A model generated the notes under the pieces. It worked only from the letters and a program-made list of their open reading frames with translations. It made no database searches and was not told the DNA's origin. From Arthrobacter sp. ISL-5 (GTDB lineage: Bacteria; Actinomycetota; Actinomycetes; Actinomycetales; Micrococcaceae): a DNA stretch of 64,000 nt. The position numbers were made by a program, and so were the translations under genes. The stretch lies in NCBI RefSeq assembly GCF_018613835.1, contig NZ_JAGGPM010000029.1, positions 124,001 through 188,000 on the forward strand, given 5' to 3'. How positions within the stretch are numbered: position 1 is the first letter of the stretch; every line of letters starts with the position of its first letter. This document shows, in pieces, positions 26,521 to 35,042 of the stretch.

Positions 26521-26682
26521 TACTCCGCCCGCTCCCGCCACATCAGCGAAGTGTTCGCTCGGAACGGTCAGGTCGCCATCACGGATCTGATTTTCCCCGC
26601 CACGGGCCAGCAACTCATTTCTGCTATCGCAGAAGGCGGTGACGCCAAACTGAAGAAGCTAACCATCACCGGAGTCGGATGA
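26521..26682 (+). pseudogene. C-terminal remnant of an unidentified gene
   Basis: An open plus frame with no start reads G-Q-V-A-I-T-D-L-I-F-P-A-T-G-Q, then K-K-L-T-I-T-G-V-G to a TGA at 26680-26682. Codon use is like neighbouring genes, so it looks like a real C-terminal piece. I cannot name the family. Confidence 0.45.
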
Positions 26683-26859
26683 TCCAGAAAGGGAGAGCCG
26701 AGTGCGCCATTACAAGGATCTGAAACTATGAGGGTACTCGCACCCTTACCGCGATGGTTATCGGAAGCTCACACCCGCCGGCCCCGACCGCATCCCGGGG
26801 TACCCCGGCGGAGAGCCGCTGGGCTTCGGCTTCCGCACGGTGTGTTCACCGCTCATGTC

Positions 26860-27081
26860 GTTGTGGACCGGGCAGCACTTGCCGGCCGCCCTTTCGCGTA
26901 CGCCCTTGCCACCGGCGGTGAGCCGGCAGTGGATCACGCATTGACGATCCTTTGCGATGAGCTCAAGGGAGCCATGGGGTTTGTCGGAAAGACTTCCTTG
27001 GCCGCCCTGGACGACACCATCTTCGCGAGGAACAACCAGGCATACGCACCCGAAGGCGTCCTCATGGAGTCCTTGGTCTGA
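26860..27081 (+). pseudogene. FMN-dependent alpha-hydroxy-acid dehydrogenase, C-terminal fragment
   Basis: The frame reads R-A-A-L-A-G-R-P-F-A-Y-A-L-A, G-G-E-P-A-V-D-H-A-L-T-I-L, and F-V-G-K-T-S-L-A-A-L. This is the end of lactate monooxygenase/glycolate oxidase-type enzymes, where the last strand G-R-P-x-x-Y-G-L-A and the final helix A-L-x-x-L-x-x-E-L are conserved. About 70 of some 380 residues remain, without the catalytic histidine or the FMN site. Upstream sequence in the same frame is unrelated. Confidence 0.75.
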
Positions 27082-27126
27082 GGAGCACCGACGTCACGGC
27101 CGCTATACAGCAGCTATAAGCGTTTA

Positions 27127-27160
27127 GCCGGAATCCTCGACATGCGTTGAGGATTCCGGC
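27127..27160. terminator. strong hairpin between the scrap region and the SDR gene
   Basis: GCCGGAATCCTC at 27127-27138 pairs perfectly with GAGGATTCCGGC at 27149-27160 (10-nt loop). A second smaller hairpin, CCGCCTC/GAGGCGG, follows at 27188-27205. They may serve the convergent SDR gene. Confidence 0.6.
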
Positions 27161-27256
27161 GCGTATGCCCAGCTGCTTCAGTCTGGACCGCCTCGATTGA
27201 GGCGGCTACGCCTCCTCCGCATTCCAAGGCCTGCGCCTTGCTGGGAAGAGCATTCA

Positions 27257-28069
27257 TTAGCTGGGCAGGTGGTTCAGCTTGCGGATCTGGCTGTCGAAGG
27301 CCGACGTAGGGACGTAGCGTCGGAGCATGCTGACCTGCCGGACGCGGGAGCCGGCGGCATAGCGGAGCTTGGGCTTGGAATCCTGAGCGGCGGCAACCAC
27401 TGCGGCGGCAACCACTGATGCTGGATAGCCTTCCTTCACGGCGCCAGCCATGTACTCCGTAAAGATCGCCCGCTGTTTGGCGTAAGTGTCCATGGGCTTG
27501 TCGGCCTGCAGGTTGTTGGCATCAAAATCAGTGTTGGTCCAGGCCGCCTCCACCAGGACGGCGCGGACACCGTGCTCGCGGAGTTCGTGGTCAAGGGATT
27601 CCGTGTACCCCTCGATCGCGTGCTTTGAGGCAGAGTATGTGGCCATGTACGGCTGCGGAATGAAACCGACGATCGAGGAAAGATTCACGATCCGCCCCGA
27701 TTTCCGGGCGCGCATGTGCGGCAGAACCGCCTTGGTCATCCGCATGACGCCGAACACGTTGACGTCGAACACGCGGCGGTCCTGGTCAAGGGAACTTTCT
27801 TCGGCTGCCCCCGAGGACCCGATACCCGCGTTGTTGACCAAGACATCGATCGTTCCGAAACGGTTGATGACCTCTTGGACGGCACCTGCCACGGAGTCGT
27901 CACTGGTGACATCGAGATCAATGAAGGTCACTCCGGGGACGGGCAGGACAACTGCCGAGGAGCGACTGGTGCCGACAACCTCATATCCCGCTTCTGCCAG
28001 GGCGGCAGCTGCCGCCTTCCCGATTCCTGAAGATGCCCCCGTCACGAGGGCTACCTGCCGTGTTGTCAT
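27257..28069 (-). CDS. short-chain dehydrogenase/reductase (SDR)
   Basis: 270 residues from ATG 28069, preceded by AGGAG at a good distance; the longer upstream frame lacks this. It has the classical SDR fold: T-G-A-S-S-G-I-G-K for NAD(P) binding, N-N-A-G in the middle, and the catalytic Y-S-A-S-K. The sequence resembles the NADP-preferring classical group that reduces carbonyls. It is divergent from a TetR-family gene 150-200 bp away, which probably controls it. The substrate is unknown. Confidence 0.9.
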   Translation of the reverse strand: MTTRQVALVTGASSGIGKAAAAALAEAGYEVVGTSRSSAVVLPVPGVTFIDLDVTSDDSVAGAVQEVINRFGTIDVLVNNAGIGSSGAAEESSLDQDRRVFDVNVFGVMRMTKAVLPHMRARKSGRIVNLSSIVGFIPQPYMATYSASKHAIEGYTESLDHELREHGVRAVLVEAAWTNTDFDANNLQADKPMDTYAKQRAIFTEYMAGAVKEGYPASVVAAAVVAAAQDSKPKLRYAAGSRVRQVSMLRRYVPTSAFDSQIRKLNHLPS

Positions 28070-28269
28070 TGCCTGCTCCTGCTGCTGGATGGTGAAAGAA
28101 GGGATCCGAGAACTCCGGGCCACAGCATCTGCTGAAAGCCGGCCCTACTTCATTCGGTATCACCAGTGTAGCGATTACTAAATGAATTGCAACAGCTATG
28201 TTCCAGTTAGTTAGTTAGGTGCAGCGTGACGGTAGCGGTTACGATGGACGGAGGAAGATGGGAGGAACT

Positions 28270-28845
28270 GTGGCGAAACCCCTAAGGGCTGACGCAGAGC
28301 GAAGTGTGCGGGCAATTCTGGAAGCAGCAGAACAAGTGCTGAGCCACGATTCAGGCGCTTCCATGGAGCAGATCGGCGACGCTGCCGGGGTGGCCAGGAC
28401 AACGGTTCATCGCCGGTTCGCCAACCGCCAGACCCTCATTGACGCTTTGGCGATCTCGGCCATACAACAGCTGGCCGAAGCCATCGAAGAGGGCAGGCCA
28501 GATACAGCCCCACCCCTGGTGGCGCTGTACCGGGTAACCGCCAACGTCTTGAAGACAAAGAACGCCTGGAAATTCACCCTCGGGAACCCCACATCAGACA
28601 CCAGCGCCGCCGCGTCAATCTGGGAGAGGATCAACACACGCTGCATGGAGCTGCTCACCAGGGCACAGCGTGAGGGTCTACTGGACGCAGCCGCAGACCT
28701 GGAGTGGACGCGCCAGGTCTACTACGCCCTCATGAGCGAGGCCTTGCAGCGGCCCACCCCAGGATCAGAAGCAGCCGAGACCGATGCCCGGGCTGAGCTG
28801 GTAGTTGACACCCTGCTCTACGGCGCCGGGCGACGGACTCAGTGA
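28270..28845 (+). CDS. TetR-family transcriptional regulator
   Basis: The N-terminal helix-turn-helix is clear: S-V-R-A-I-L-E-A-A-E-Q-V-L, then I-G-D-A-A-G-V-A-R-T-T-V-H-R-R-F-A-N-R. The start is uncertain. GTG 28270 has GGAGG four nt upstream, ATG 28258 has a similar site three nt upstream, and the frame extends to 28219. The product has about 190-208 residues. The rest is an all-helical ligand-binding domain. It is divergent from the SDR gene and likely represses it together with itself; no clear operator palindrome was found in the gap. Confidence 0.87.
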   Translation: MAKPLRADAERSVRAILEAAEQVLSHDSGASMEQIGDAAGVARTTVHRRFANRQTLIDALAISAIQQLAEAIEEGRPDTAPPLVALYRVTANVLKTKNAWKFTLGNPTSDTSAAASIWERINTRCMELLTRAQREGLLDAAADLEWTRQVYYALMSEALQRPTPGSEAAETDARAELVVDTLLYGAGRRTQ

Positions 28846-28968
28846 CGCCCCGGCCCTCCCTCCTGTTGCGTGCGACCCAAGCTCGACTGGTCACCAAGCA
28901 GAGGGAGCGCCCATAAAGCTCATGATCAAACTAGGAATTGCGACCACGCTAATCTGATGGAGGGTGTC

Positions 28969-29466
28969 GTGTCGGCTGAGAAGTTGGCGCTGAATCTCGA
29001 AGAAGTTGGTTTTGAGGATCCGCGTGCTGCCCGATTACGGGATCTGCTGAACAAGGAACTCCTCGCCCGGTACGCCACGGAGGAAGAGCCCAGCCTTCCG
29101 GCTGCCGCCAGGTCTGCGTTAAGCGTCCCAGCTGAAGACTTTGTCGCGAATGTCCTCGTTGTTACTTCCTTCGGGCACGCGATAGGGCACGGGGCACTTC
29201 GCCTGCTTGACGGGGAATGGGAAGTCAAGCGTGTCATCGTTGACCCCGCAGCTCGTGGCGTCGGGGCGGCGACCCGACTCATGGCCGGACTGGAGCAGAT
29301 CGCAGCTGCGGCTGGCGCCAGGCGGGTCATTCTTCAAACCGGCGGCAAACAACCAGAAGCAGAAGCCCTATACCGGAAGCTCGGCTACCGACAAATACCG
29401 GCCTATCCGCCGTACGACACCGCGATACCGTCGTCAGTCTGCTTCGAGAAGGAACTTGAGGGTTGA
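28969..29466 (+). CDS. GNAT-family N-acetyltransferase
   Basis: 165 residues from GTG 28969, chosen because GGAGGG lies four nt upstream; an ATG at 28957 is in frame. The GNAT core is V-K-R-V-I-V-D-P-A-A-R-G-V-G-A-A-T-R-L-M, the acetyl-CoA-binding motif A (R-x-x-G-x-G/A), followed by R-V-I-L-Q-T-G and E-A-L-Y-R-K-L-G-Y (motif B). It transfers an acetyl group to an unknown amine. It is monocistronic and unconnected to its neighbours. Confidence 0.88.
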   Translation: MSAEKLALNLEEVGFEDPRAARLRDLLNKELLARYATEEEPSLPAAARSALSVPAEDFVANVLVVTSFGHAIGHGALRLLDGEWEVKRVIVDPAARGVGAATRLMAGLEQIAAAAGARRVILQTGGKQPEAEALYRKLGYRQIPAYPPYDTAIPSSVCFEKELEG

Positions 29467-29770
29467 GTCCCAGAAACCTCAGCCCAGCTCGCCGTCAGGC
29501 GGGGCATCGGTAGAAGTTCGCCACACCGCGCTTCTGGTTACCAGGGAATGAGGCCGGCAAAAGGAGCTATAGTCCTGTGGATCGGCGTGCCACGCTCTTG
29601 TTTCCCCGCCGTGTCGCTGACTACGCTGACCTTCGCCACCGTCTTGGCCGTGGTCAAGCCCGGGGCAGCATCGGGGGCGGCCGGACTCCAGGAGTCCCAC
29701 GGCGATGAGTTTCGCCGTGGTTCCCAGTCTGTAGCCCCAAACCCGATCAACCGCACTCGAGGAGAGCATC
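29467..29770. other. intergenic region without a supported gene
   Basis: Open frames on both strands are short and overlapping, without ribosome sites. The last 20 bp contain the GAGGAGAG ribosome site of the DHFR-like gene. Confidence 0.4.
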
Positions 29771-30349
29771 ATGACCGCTACCTACACCTTCGACGTCTTT
29801 TCCAGCCTCGACGGCTTCGGCTCCCACAGCGGCAACTGGGGCGGTTACTGGGGCAAGCAGGGCCCCGAGCTGCTCGAGCACCGCCTCGCCTTGTACGGCG
29901 CGGAGCAGCGGATGGTCTTCGGGGCCAACACGTATCGGGCGCACTCGCAGATGCTGGCCTCGAGCACCGAGGAGTCCGAGGTCCGTGACCCATGGGTCAC
30001 GCGGATGAGGAACCTGCCGGCAACGGTGGTGTCGACCACGCTGCAAGGACCGCTCGACTGGCCGGACGCGACCGTCGTGAGCGGCGACGCAGTCGACGTC
30101 GTCGCCCGGCTCAAGGAGGAGTCCGAGGTGCCGTTGCGCTCACACGGCAGCCTGTCGATGAACCGGGCGCTGATGGCCGCCGGTCTGGTCGACCGCGTCC
30201 AGGTGACGCTCTTCCCGGTGATCACCGGTCAGACCGGAGTGAACCCGATCTTCCAGGGTGCGGCCGACTTCGACCTCGAGCTGATCGACAGCCGGACGCT
30301 CGACGGCCACACCCAAGAGCTCATCTACCGGCCCACCCTGCATGTCTGA
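29771..30349 (+). CDS. dihydrofolate reductase-family protein (RibD C-terminal-like)
   Basis: 192 residues with GGAG before the ATG. It belongs to the RibD_C/DHFR-like superfamily: it opens with T-F-D-V-F-S-S-L-D-G-F-G, has the R-M-V-F-G-A-N-T-Y strand-helix, S-H-G-S-L-S-M-N-R-A-L as the nucleotide-binding loop, and a final T-L-F-P-V-I-T-G-Q-T-G. Such proteins are NADPH-dependent reductases of unknown substrate; they are not true folate enzymes. It is transcribed alone. Confidence 0.87.
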   Translation: MTATYTFDVFSSLDGFGSHSGNWGGYWGKQGPELLEHRLALYGAEQRMVFGANTYRAHSQMLASSTEESEVRDPWVTRMRNLPATVVSTTLQGPLDWPDATVVSGDAVDVVARLKEESEVPLRSHGSLSMNRALMAAGLVDRVQVTLFPVITGQTGVNPIFQGAADFDLELIDSRTLDGHTQELIYRPTLHV

Positions 30350-30468
30350 ATCCATCCATGCACCCCACCCCGTAAAGCAGCCGAACCTGACCCGGAAGTT
30401 TCCGCTGACCGACATGCCGACCGGTCTCATGGCCGCGGCTGGTCACGCGGCTTGCTGATCACGACGAG

Positions 30469-30740
30469 TTAGAACTGCTCCAACGCCGGGGCGAAGTCGC
30501 TGGTGGACAGGCCATGCAGATACAGCAGCGGCAACACCTCCGCCATCTGCGGCGACTTCCGTGCCCAGGCGGGGAGGATCGCCGAAGAAACCGGCATTGC
30601 TGCCCGGTGGCCTCGTCGATGCGCTTGTCGTTGACCCGCGGCGCCCGCACCCTGACCTCGCCGGAATGGGCCTCGATGTAGGCGTCCACCTCGGCAGCCG
30701 TTGACTTCCAGATCATCCTCGGGAAGGTGCGCCCCTCCAC
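30469..30740 (-). mobile_element. IS256-family (mutator-type) transposase remnant
   Basis: One minus frame reads R-V-N-D-K-R-I-D-E-A-T-G-Q-Q, the conserved internal motif of IS256 transposases. After a frameshift another frame gives A-R-K-S-P-Q-M-A-E-V-L-P-L-L-Y-L-H-G-L and ends D-F-A-P-A-L-E-Q-F-stop. The full enzyme has about 410 residues with a DDE site; only about 90 are left. No inverted repeats are visible next to it. Confidence 0.8.
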
Positions 30741-30810
30741 ATCACCTCACCGAGGGCCCAACATCCACAGGTTCTGATGATTGCCACGGCAAAAGCCGGG
30801 CGCAACGGTG

Positions 30811-30852
30811 GTCAGAGGACGACGGCGGGATGTACCGCCGTCGTCCTCTGAC
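30811..30852. terminator. 18-bp-stem hairpin downstream of the HxlR gene
   Basis: GTCAGAGGACGACGGCGG at 30811-30828 pairs perfectly with 30835-30852 around the loop GATGTA. It lies 11 nt beyond the stop of the minus-strand HxlR gene and probably ends its transcription. Confidence 0.75.
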
Positions 30853-30863
30853 TGGTTTTGTGG

Positions 30864-31346
30864 TTACTGGTCGGATGCCGGGTCCGTACCGGCCGTTGAC
30901 ACAAGCGGTCCGAATATCAAACTTCCTGGCGTGAACTCCTCACCACATTCCGCACACAAGAGCACCGGCTTCAGGTCGGCCCCGCAACTGTGCTGGTACG
31001 AGGCACGGGGCGTCTCGTCTCGCATCCACATACTGCTCCAAGCCGCGAGTGAAATGAGAATGGGCGCCACTTCGGCCCCAGAAGTTGTGAGGTGATACTC
31101 GTAGCGCGCGGGACGCTCGGAGTACTGGACGCGCTCGATCACGCCACGGCTTTCGAGCGTGCGCAGACGGCCCGTCAGGATGTCGCGGGACGCGCCTGTA
31201 TTACGCGCAATCTGATCGAACCGATGAACGCCCAACGACATCTCACGAAGCGCTAGCAGCGCCCATCGCTCCCCCAACACGTCGAGGCCCGCCGCGATGA
31301 AACACGCCCTCGGCGCACTAACTGACGTATCGGTCGGCCGATTCAT
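30864..31346 (-). CDS. HxlR-family winged-helix regulator
   Basis: 160 residues. The HxlR signature is complete: V-L-G-E-R-W-A-L-L-A-L-R-E, R-F-D-Q-I-A-R-N-T-G-A-S-R-D-I-L-T-G-R-L, and the wing G-V-I-E-R-V-Q-Y-S-E-R-P-A-R-Y-E-Y. The C-terminus adds a small C-x(12)-C-x-x-C patch that could bind a metal or sense thiol stress. HxlR proteins often respond to reactive carbonyls or disulphide stress and control a divergent reductase. Here the divergent operon encodes an SDR, a thioesterase and a TDT transporter, with a palindrome between them at 31383-31407. Confidence 0.92.
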   Translation of the reverse strand: MNRPTDTSVSAPRACFIAAGLDVLGERWALLALREMSLGVHRFDQIARNTGASRDILTGRLRTLESRGVIERVQYSERPARYEYHLTTSGAEVAPILISLAAWSSMWMRDETPRASYQHSCGADLKPVLLCAECGEEFTPGSLIFGPLVSTAGTDPASDQ

Positions 31347-31382
31347 CGTTCACCTGCTTTCAGTACTCTCCACAAGTATACA

Positions 31383-31407
31383 AGTCAGTTGGAAAATCCA
31401 ACTGACT
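31383..31407. promoter_or_regulatory. probable HxlR operator
   Basis: A perfect palindrome: AGTCAGTTGGA, spacer AAA, TCCAACTGACT. It lies 36 nt upstream of the HxlR start and 67 nt upstream of the SDR start, where it could control both directions. A partly symmetric AAGTATACAAGT lies just before it. Symmetry and position support an operator; binding is inferred. Confidence 0.8.
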
Positions 31408-31474
31408 CGGGTAGCCTGAGACTCCGAGGCTGCGACAACCTGCGTCGTCGCCAGATCTGACATCAGGAGAATTC

Positions 31475-32191
31475 ATGCCACTGCTATCTGGCGCCGTCGT
31501 CCTTGTCACCGGTGCGAACGGAGGCCTGGGCCGCGAGCTCGTGGACCAGGCCCTCGCCCGGGGTGCCGCAAAGGTGTACGCGACAGCCCGACGTCCGCAA
31601 GAGTGGAACGATTCCCGGATCGTCGCGCTCGCTCTCGATATCACCAACCCCGACTCGATCCGAGCCGCCGTTACCCAGGCCCGGGACGTCACGGTCCTTA
31701 TCAACAACGCCGGTATGAGCGTCGAATCCGACACTCTGTTGGCACTCTCCGACGAGGAGATCCGTGAAGTCATGGAGACCAACTTCTTCGGACCGGTCGC
31801 CCTGACCAGGGCATTCGCCCCGGTGCTCGCCGCGAGCGAGACATCAGCGGTCCTCAACATCCACTCGGTGCTCAGCTGGATCGCACTCACCGGCGCCTAC
31901 AGCGCATCAAAGGCCGCGCTGTGGTCGGCGACCAACTCCTTCCGCGTAGAACTGGCCCCCCAAGGCACGCAGGTCACGGGTGTGCACGTCGGCTACATCG
32001 ACACAGCCATGGCTCAGGGCGTGGATGCCCCGAAGACCTCCCCCGAGGAAGTCGCGCGGAAGTCGTTCGATGGGCTCGAGCAGGGTGATTACGAGGTCAT
32101 CGTGGACGAAATCAGCGCCGGAGTGAAGCTCGGCCTGTCTGGTTCGATCTCGGATCTGTACCCTGCCCTGGCTGCCAAAGCCTCGGTATGA
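31475..32191 (+). CDS. short-chain dehydrogenase/reductase (SDR)
   Basis: 238 residues, with AGGAGAA before the ATG. It has T-G-A-N-G-G-L-G-R for cofactor binding, L-I-N-N-A-G, and the catalytic Y-S-A-S-K, with an R at the end of strand 2 (T-A-R-R) suggesting NADP. It is the first gene of a three-gene operon under the HxlR regulator, followed after 48 nt by a thioesterase gene. HxlR-linked SDRs commonly detoxify reactive carbonyls or quinones. That role is inferred here. Confidence 0.9.
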   Translation: MPLLSGAVVLVTGANGGLGRELVDQALARGAAKVYATARRPQEWNDSRIVALALDITNPDSIRAAVTQARDVTVLINNAGMSVESDTLLALSDEEIREVMETNFFGPVALTRAFAPVLAASETSAVLNIHSVLSWIALTGAYSASKAALWSATNSFRVELAPQGTQVTGVHVGYIDTAMAQGVDAPKTSPEEVARKSFDGLEQGDYEVIVDEISAGVKLGLSGSISDLYPALAAKASV

Positions 32192-32239
32192 CGGCGACAA
32201 ACCCTGAAGACTTGCAGAGATTCTAAGGAGGAAACCCCT

Positions 32240-32764
32240 ATGTCAACCAACACCTCAGCGGAACGCTCGGAAACCTTCACTTGGACGGATCCGGCAATCG
32301 CGCTCGAACAGCTGCCACGGCTGTCTGGTCTGGACTACTTTGCCGGCCTCCGCGACGGCAGCATTTCGCCGCCGCCGATCGCTTCCCTCATGAACTTCGA
32401 TCTCGTCGATGCGAAATACGGACACGTCGAGTTCCAGTGCGAGCCGGGAGAAGCGCACTACAACCCGCTCGGGATGGTCCACGGTGGCCTGGCCTGCACG
32501 CTCCTCGACACGGTTCTCGGCTGCGCAGCACACAGTACTTTGGAAGCAGGGATCGGCTACACCTCCATCGACCTAGCGGTCAAGTACCTGCGACCCATCA
32601 CGCTCCACAAGGGTGCTCTTCGCGCAGAGGGGTCAGTCGTGAAATCCGGCTCGCGGGTGATATTCACCGAAGGCCGCCTTAGCACCGCCAGGGGAGAACT
32701 CCTCGCCACCGCGACGAGCACGCTGCTCATCTTCACCCACCAGCCGAGCGCTCTGCCAAGATGA
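32240..32764 (+). CDS. PaaI-type hotdog thioesterase
   Basis: 174 residues with AAGGAGG seven to twelve nt before the ATG. The hotdog core reads N-P-L-G-M-V-H-G-G-L, with an acidic residue in the following helix (L-L-D-T-V-L-G), the arrangement used for acyl-CoA hydrolysis in the PaaI group. Later strands Y-T-S-I-D-L-A-V-K-Y-L-R-P complete the fold. It overlaps the start of the TDT transporter by 4 nt. It probably releases an aryl or acyl acid from CoA in the same pathway; the substrate is unknown. Confidence 0.9.
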   Translation: MSTNTSAERSETFTWTDPAIALEQLPRLSGLDYFAGLRDGSISPPPIASLMNFDLVDAKYGHVEFQCEPGEAHYNPLGMVHGGLACTLLDTVLGCAAHSTLEAGIGYTSIDLAVKYLRPITLHKGALRAEGSVVKSGSRVIFTEGRLSTARGELLATATSTLLIFTHQPSALPR

Positions 32765-33798
32765 CTCATACCGGCACCGCTGTTGCGCTGAAGCCGGCCG
32801 TTCAGGAACGCGCCTTGCCCCCGGCCACCCTTTCGGGAATGCCGGCTTTGAGCCGCTTCGGCATTCCCTTGGGGCTTGCCGGTCTTGGCGGCGGCTGGTC
32901 CGCCGGGAGGAGCTCCCTCGGATCCCCGATGTGGCCGGAGGAAATCCTTTACGGAGCAGCCAGCTCTCTGTGGCTGATCCTGACCGCCGTATACGTGTTC
33001 CGGGGCCTTCGCCGGAAAGGAGTATTCCGGGCCGACCTGAGACATGAAGTGGCAGGGCCCTTTGCGTCCTTCATCCCACTAGTGGGGATCCTGCTTTCGT
33101 CGCACTACAGCCAGTATCTGCCGCCGTGGGGCGCCTGGCTGTGTGTGGCTTTCATTGCCGCCCTTGCCATCGTCGCTGCCCAGCTCCTCGCCCACTGGGT
33201 CACGGGCGGGGTATCTATGCAATCCATTCATCCCGGCTACTTGCTGCCCGTCGTGCCTGGATCCTTCGTTGCCAGCATCGGATTCTCAAGCATCCACGCC
33301 CCTGATGCGGCCATGGCCGCGTTTGGCATTGGCGCGTTCTTCTGGCTGGTCGTAGGAACCGTCGTCACTGTGCGCCTGATGACCGGCGGCGAGCTGTCAC
33401 CAGCCGCTAAGACCGGACTGTCCGCATATCTGGCTGCGCCTGCAACGGCCAACATCGCCTGGATGGTGTTACATCCAGGACCCGTGGGGGCAATGCAGCT
33501 CGGTCTAACAGGCGTGCTGTTGATCATGGTGCTGATGCAGGTCATGCTCCTCCCCGAGTACCGCAAGCTTCCCTTCACGCAAATGTTTTGGGTGTTCACT
33601 TTTCCTGTTGGTGCAACCGCGAACTATTCCATCCGCTGGCTTGCAACAACCGACCTCCCCGGCCGGGAAATTTACGCCTGGACGATTCTCGGCCTCGCAA
33701 CAGCCTTTACCTTGGTCATTGCCGCTCGCACCGCCCCAACAGCCATCGCCCCAAAGTCAGCGAGACTCACCGCACCAAAGAGCACAGAAGTGCACTGA
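32761..33798 (+). CDS. TDT-family transporter (TehA/SLAC1/Mae1 fold)
   Basis: 345 residues, about 10 helices. Helix 1 begins F-G-I-P-L-G-L-A-G-L-G-G, the pattern of the tellurite-resistance/dicarboxylate transporter family; H-P-G-Y-L-L-P-V-V-P-G and F-W-V-F-T-F-P-V-G-A are further family blocks. Members pass anions such as C4-dicarboxylates, sulfite, chloride or tellurite. As the last gene of the HxlR-controlled SDR-thioesterase operon, coupled by ATGA, it may expel an acid product. That function is inferred. Confidence 0.85.
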   Translation: MTHTGTAVALKPAVQERALPPATLSGMPALSRFGIPLGLAGLGGGWSAGRSSLGSPMWPEEILYGAASSLWLILTAVYVFRGLRRKGVFRADLRHEVAGPFASFIPLVGILLSSHYSQYLPPWGAWLCVAFIAALAIVAAQLLAHWVTGGVSMQSIHPGYLLPVVPGSFVASIGFSSIHAPDAAMAAFGIGAFFWLVVGTVVTVRLMTGGELSPAAKTGLSAYLAAPATANIAWMVLHPGPVGAMQLGLTGVLLIMVLMQVMLLPEYRKLPFTQMFWVFTFPVGATANYSIRWLATTDLPGREIYAWTILGLATAFTLVIAARTAPTAIAPKSARLTAPKSTEVH

Positions 33799-34241
33799 AG
33801 CTTCTGCCTCCGGCAACGGGCCGCTTTTAGAACGGGCAGATGGACCGAAAGTTCCGGGGCGGGCCGCAGATTTGTTGTGACTGTTAACTTCGTTTGGCGG
33901 TTGAATTGCAGCTCCAGCTGGCGGTTTGAACCGTCCCGTGATGCTCCTATTGCTGTCAATCCGCGTTTTGGTGTGCTTGGCCGGGACACCGATCCGCGCA
34001 CGGGATTCAGCAACCAACCCGGTGTGCCATCGCCATCCGCAGACCCCTTCAGTGAGGACGGATCTTCGGCGTCAAGGCCGCTGCCTTCGACCGGCGGCGG
34101 GATCCTGCACAGGCTTCCCTCTGAAGAAACCGCCAGAGCCTGTAGGCGGCGGCGCGCCAGAGTGAGGACGCATTCAGGAAAATCTTGACAAATCCTGCAC
34201 AAATCTGGCTTGTTGCCTGACCGATTCTTGAGCCCAGCCCG
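33799..34241. other. intergenic region before module copy 2
   Basis: Some frames are open across 250-310 nt, but none has a ribosome site or recognisable motif. The sequence is low in symmetry and nothing functional is visible. Confidence 0.4.
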
Positions 34242-34301
34242 GCATAGTCGCTCATAGCAAAGCCAATGCACAGGGCACAGGGCACAGCGAAGGACAGGGC
34301 C

Positions 34302-34526
34302 ATGAACACCAGGACTGTACTCACCAGTCAGCATACCGATAGCCGCTGGACCGCCGACGACATTAGGGAAAGGCTCGGGCCGGAGATGGAATCTGATCCA
34401 GGCCTGGCCGAATTCCTTGCCGCAGCCCCCAACATGGCACGCGCGCTCAAAGCCGTCCTGAACCTGGACCTTGGCGAACTGGCCGAGCGGCTGGTCCGAG
34501 CTGAGATTAGCGCTATTTTGCATTAG
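34302..34526 (+). CDS. small conserved protein of unknown function (module copy 2)
   Basis: 74 residues from ATG 34302, after the same AGGACAGGGCC leader as in copy 1. It is identical to the copy-1 protein apart from five substitutions and the loss of the final tryptophan. Silent changes are frequent (for example GACAGCCGT to GATAGCCGC and GATGACGTT to GACGACATT), the pattern expected of a gene under protein-level selection. It is a soluble helical protein with no recognisable motif. It converges on the 109-residue gene. Confidence 0.7.
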   Translation: MNTRTVLTSQHTDSRWTADDIRERLGPEMESDPGLAEFLAAAPNMARALKAVLNLDLGELAERLVRAEISAILH

Positions 34527-34614
34527 TGAGGATGCAGGGAAGGCGCATGGAACCGGGACTGTGGGCCCCGGGTCAGTCTGACGGCATGGAAGTCTGCTTC
34601 AACCCGACATTTTC

Positions 34615-34944
34615 TTACTGCGCAGGGATCGTCGATGATCGGTGCCAGTGCAGAGTTTCCTGATAGTTCTCGTCGTGCCTTTCATCCCGGGGTTCGTCGT
34701 AAGGAAAGCCACCGGGAAGCGACCCTTTGGCAAGACCGCGCAGGACCAAGTGACGCAGCGAGGGGTGACCGTCAGCCATGACAGCGGACACGGTGCCCGA
34801 TGTCGGCTTGTGTATTTTGACGTTTGCCATCTGGTCAACGCCGGACGCGCCTGCCCCGCTCAGGAAAATGACTGCCAAAGCTGCTATTCCAGGCACAAAG
34901 GCCCTTCTCCAAAGCGTCATTGATTGATCATTGCCCACGAACAT
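34615..34944 (-). CDS. small exported or membrane-anchored protein of unknown function (module copy 2)
   Basis: 109 residues from ATG 34944. As in copy 1, an internal methionine at residue 9 begins a signal-like segment (T-L-W-R-R-A-F, then a 16-residue hydrophobic run) and may be the real start. The mature part keeps D-Q-M-A-N-V-K-I-H, S-G-T-V, the L-V-L-R-G-L-A-K-G-S-L-P-G-G block, and an acidic tail ending S-T-I-P-A-Q. Differences from copy 1 are mostly conservative or in the tail. The family is unknown. Confidence 0.65.
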   Translation of the reverse strand: MFVGNDQSMTLWRRAFVPGIAALAVIFLSGAGASGVDQMANVKIHKPTSGTVSAVMADGHPSLRHLVLRGLAKGSLPGGFPYDEPRDERHDENYQETLHWHRSSTIPAQ

Positions 34945-35042
34945 GAAGGCAGCGACAGAAGGCCCTTTGAAGAGGCTGTGAGAGCGCGACTTGCCCAGCA
35001 GTCCCCCGGGATAATCTGCTGCCTGGCTAAGTTGCACCCGGA

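Larger units (their letters stand above)
34242..35014. repeat. duplicated two-ORF module, copy 2
   Basis: It is homologous to 6665-7384 in the same orientation. It carries about 40 extra nt in the centre (around 34536-34590, with a GGGCCCCGGG run) between the convergent genes. It ends about 28 nt before the stop of the nitrilase gene on the same minus strand. The limits are set by where similarity to copy 1 ends. Confidence 0.85.
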
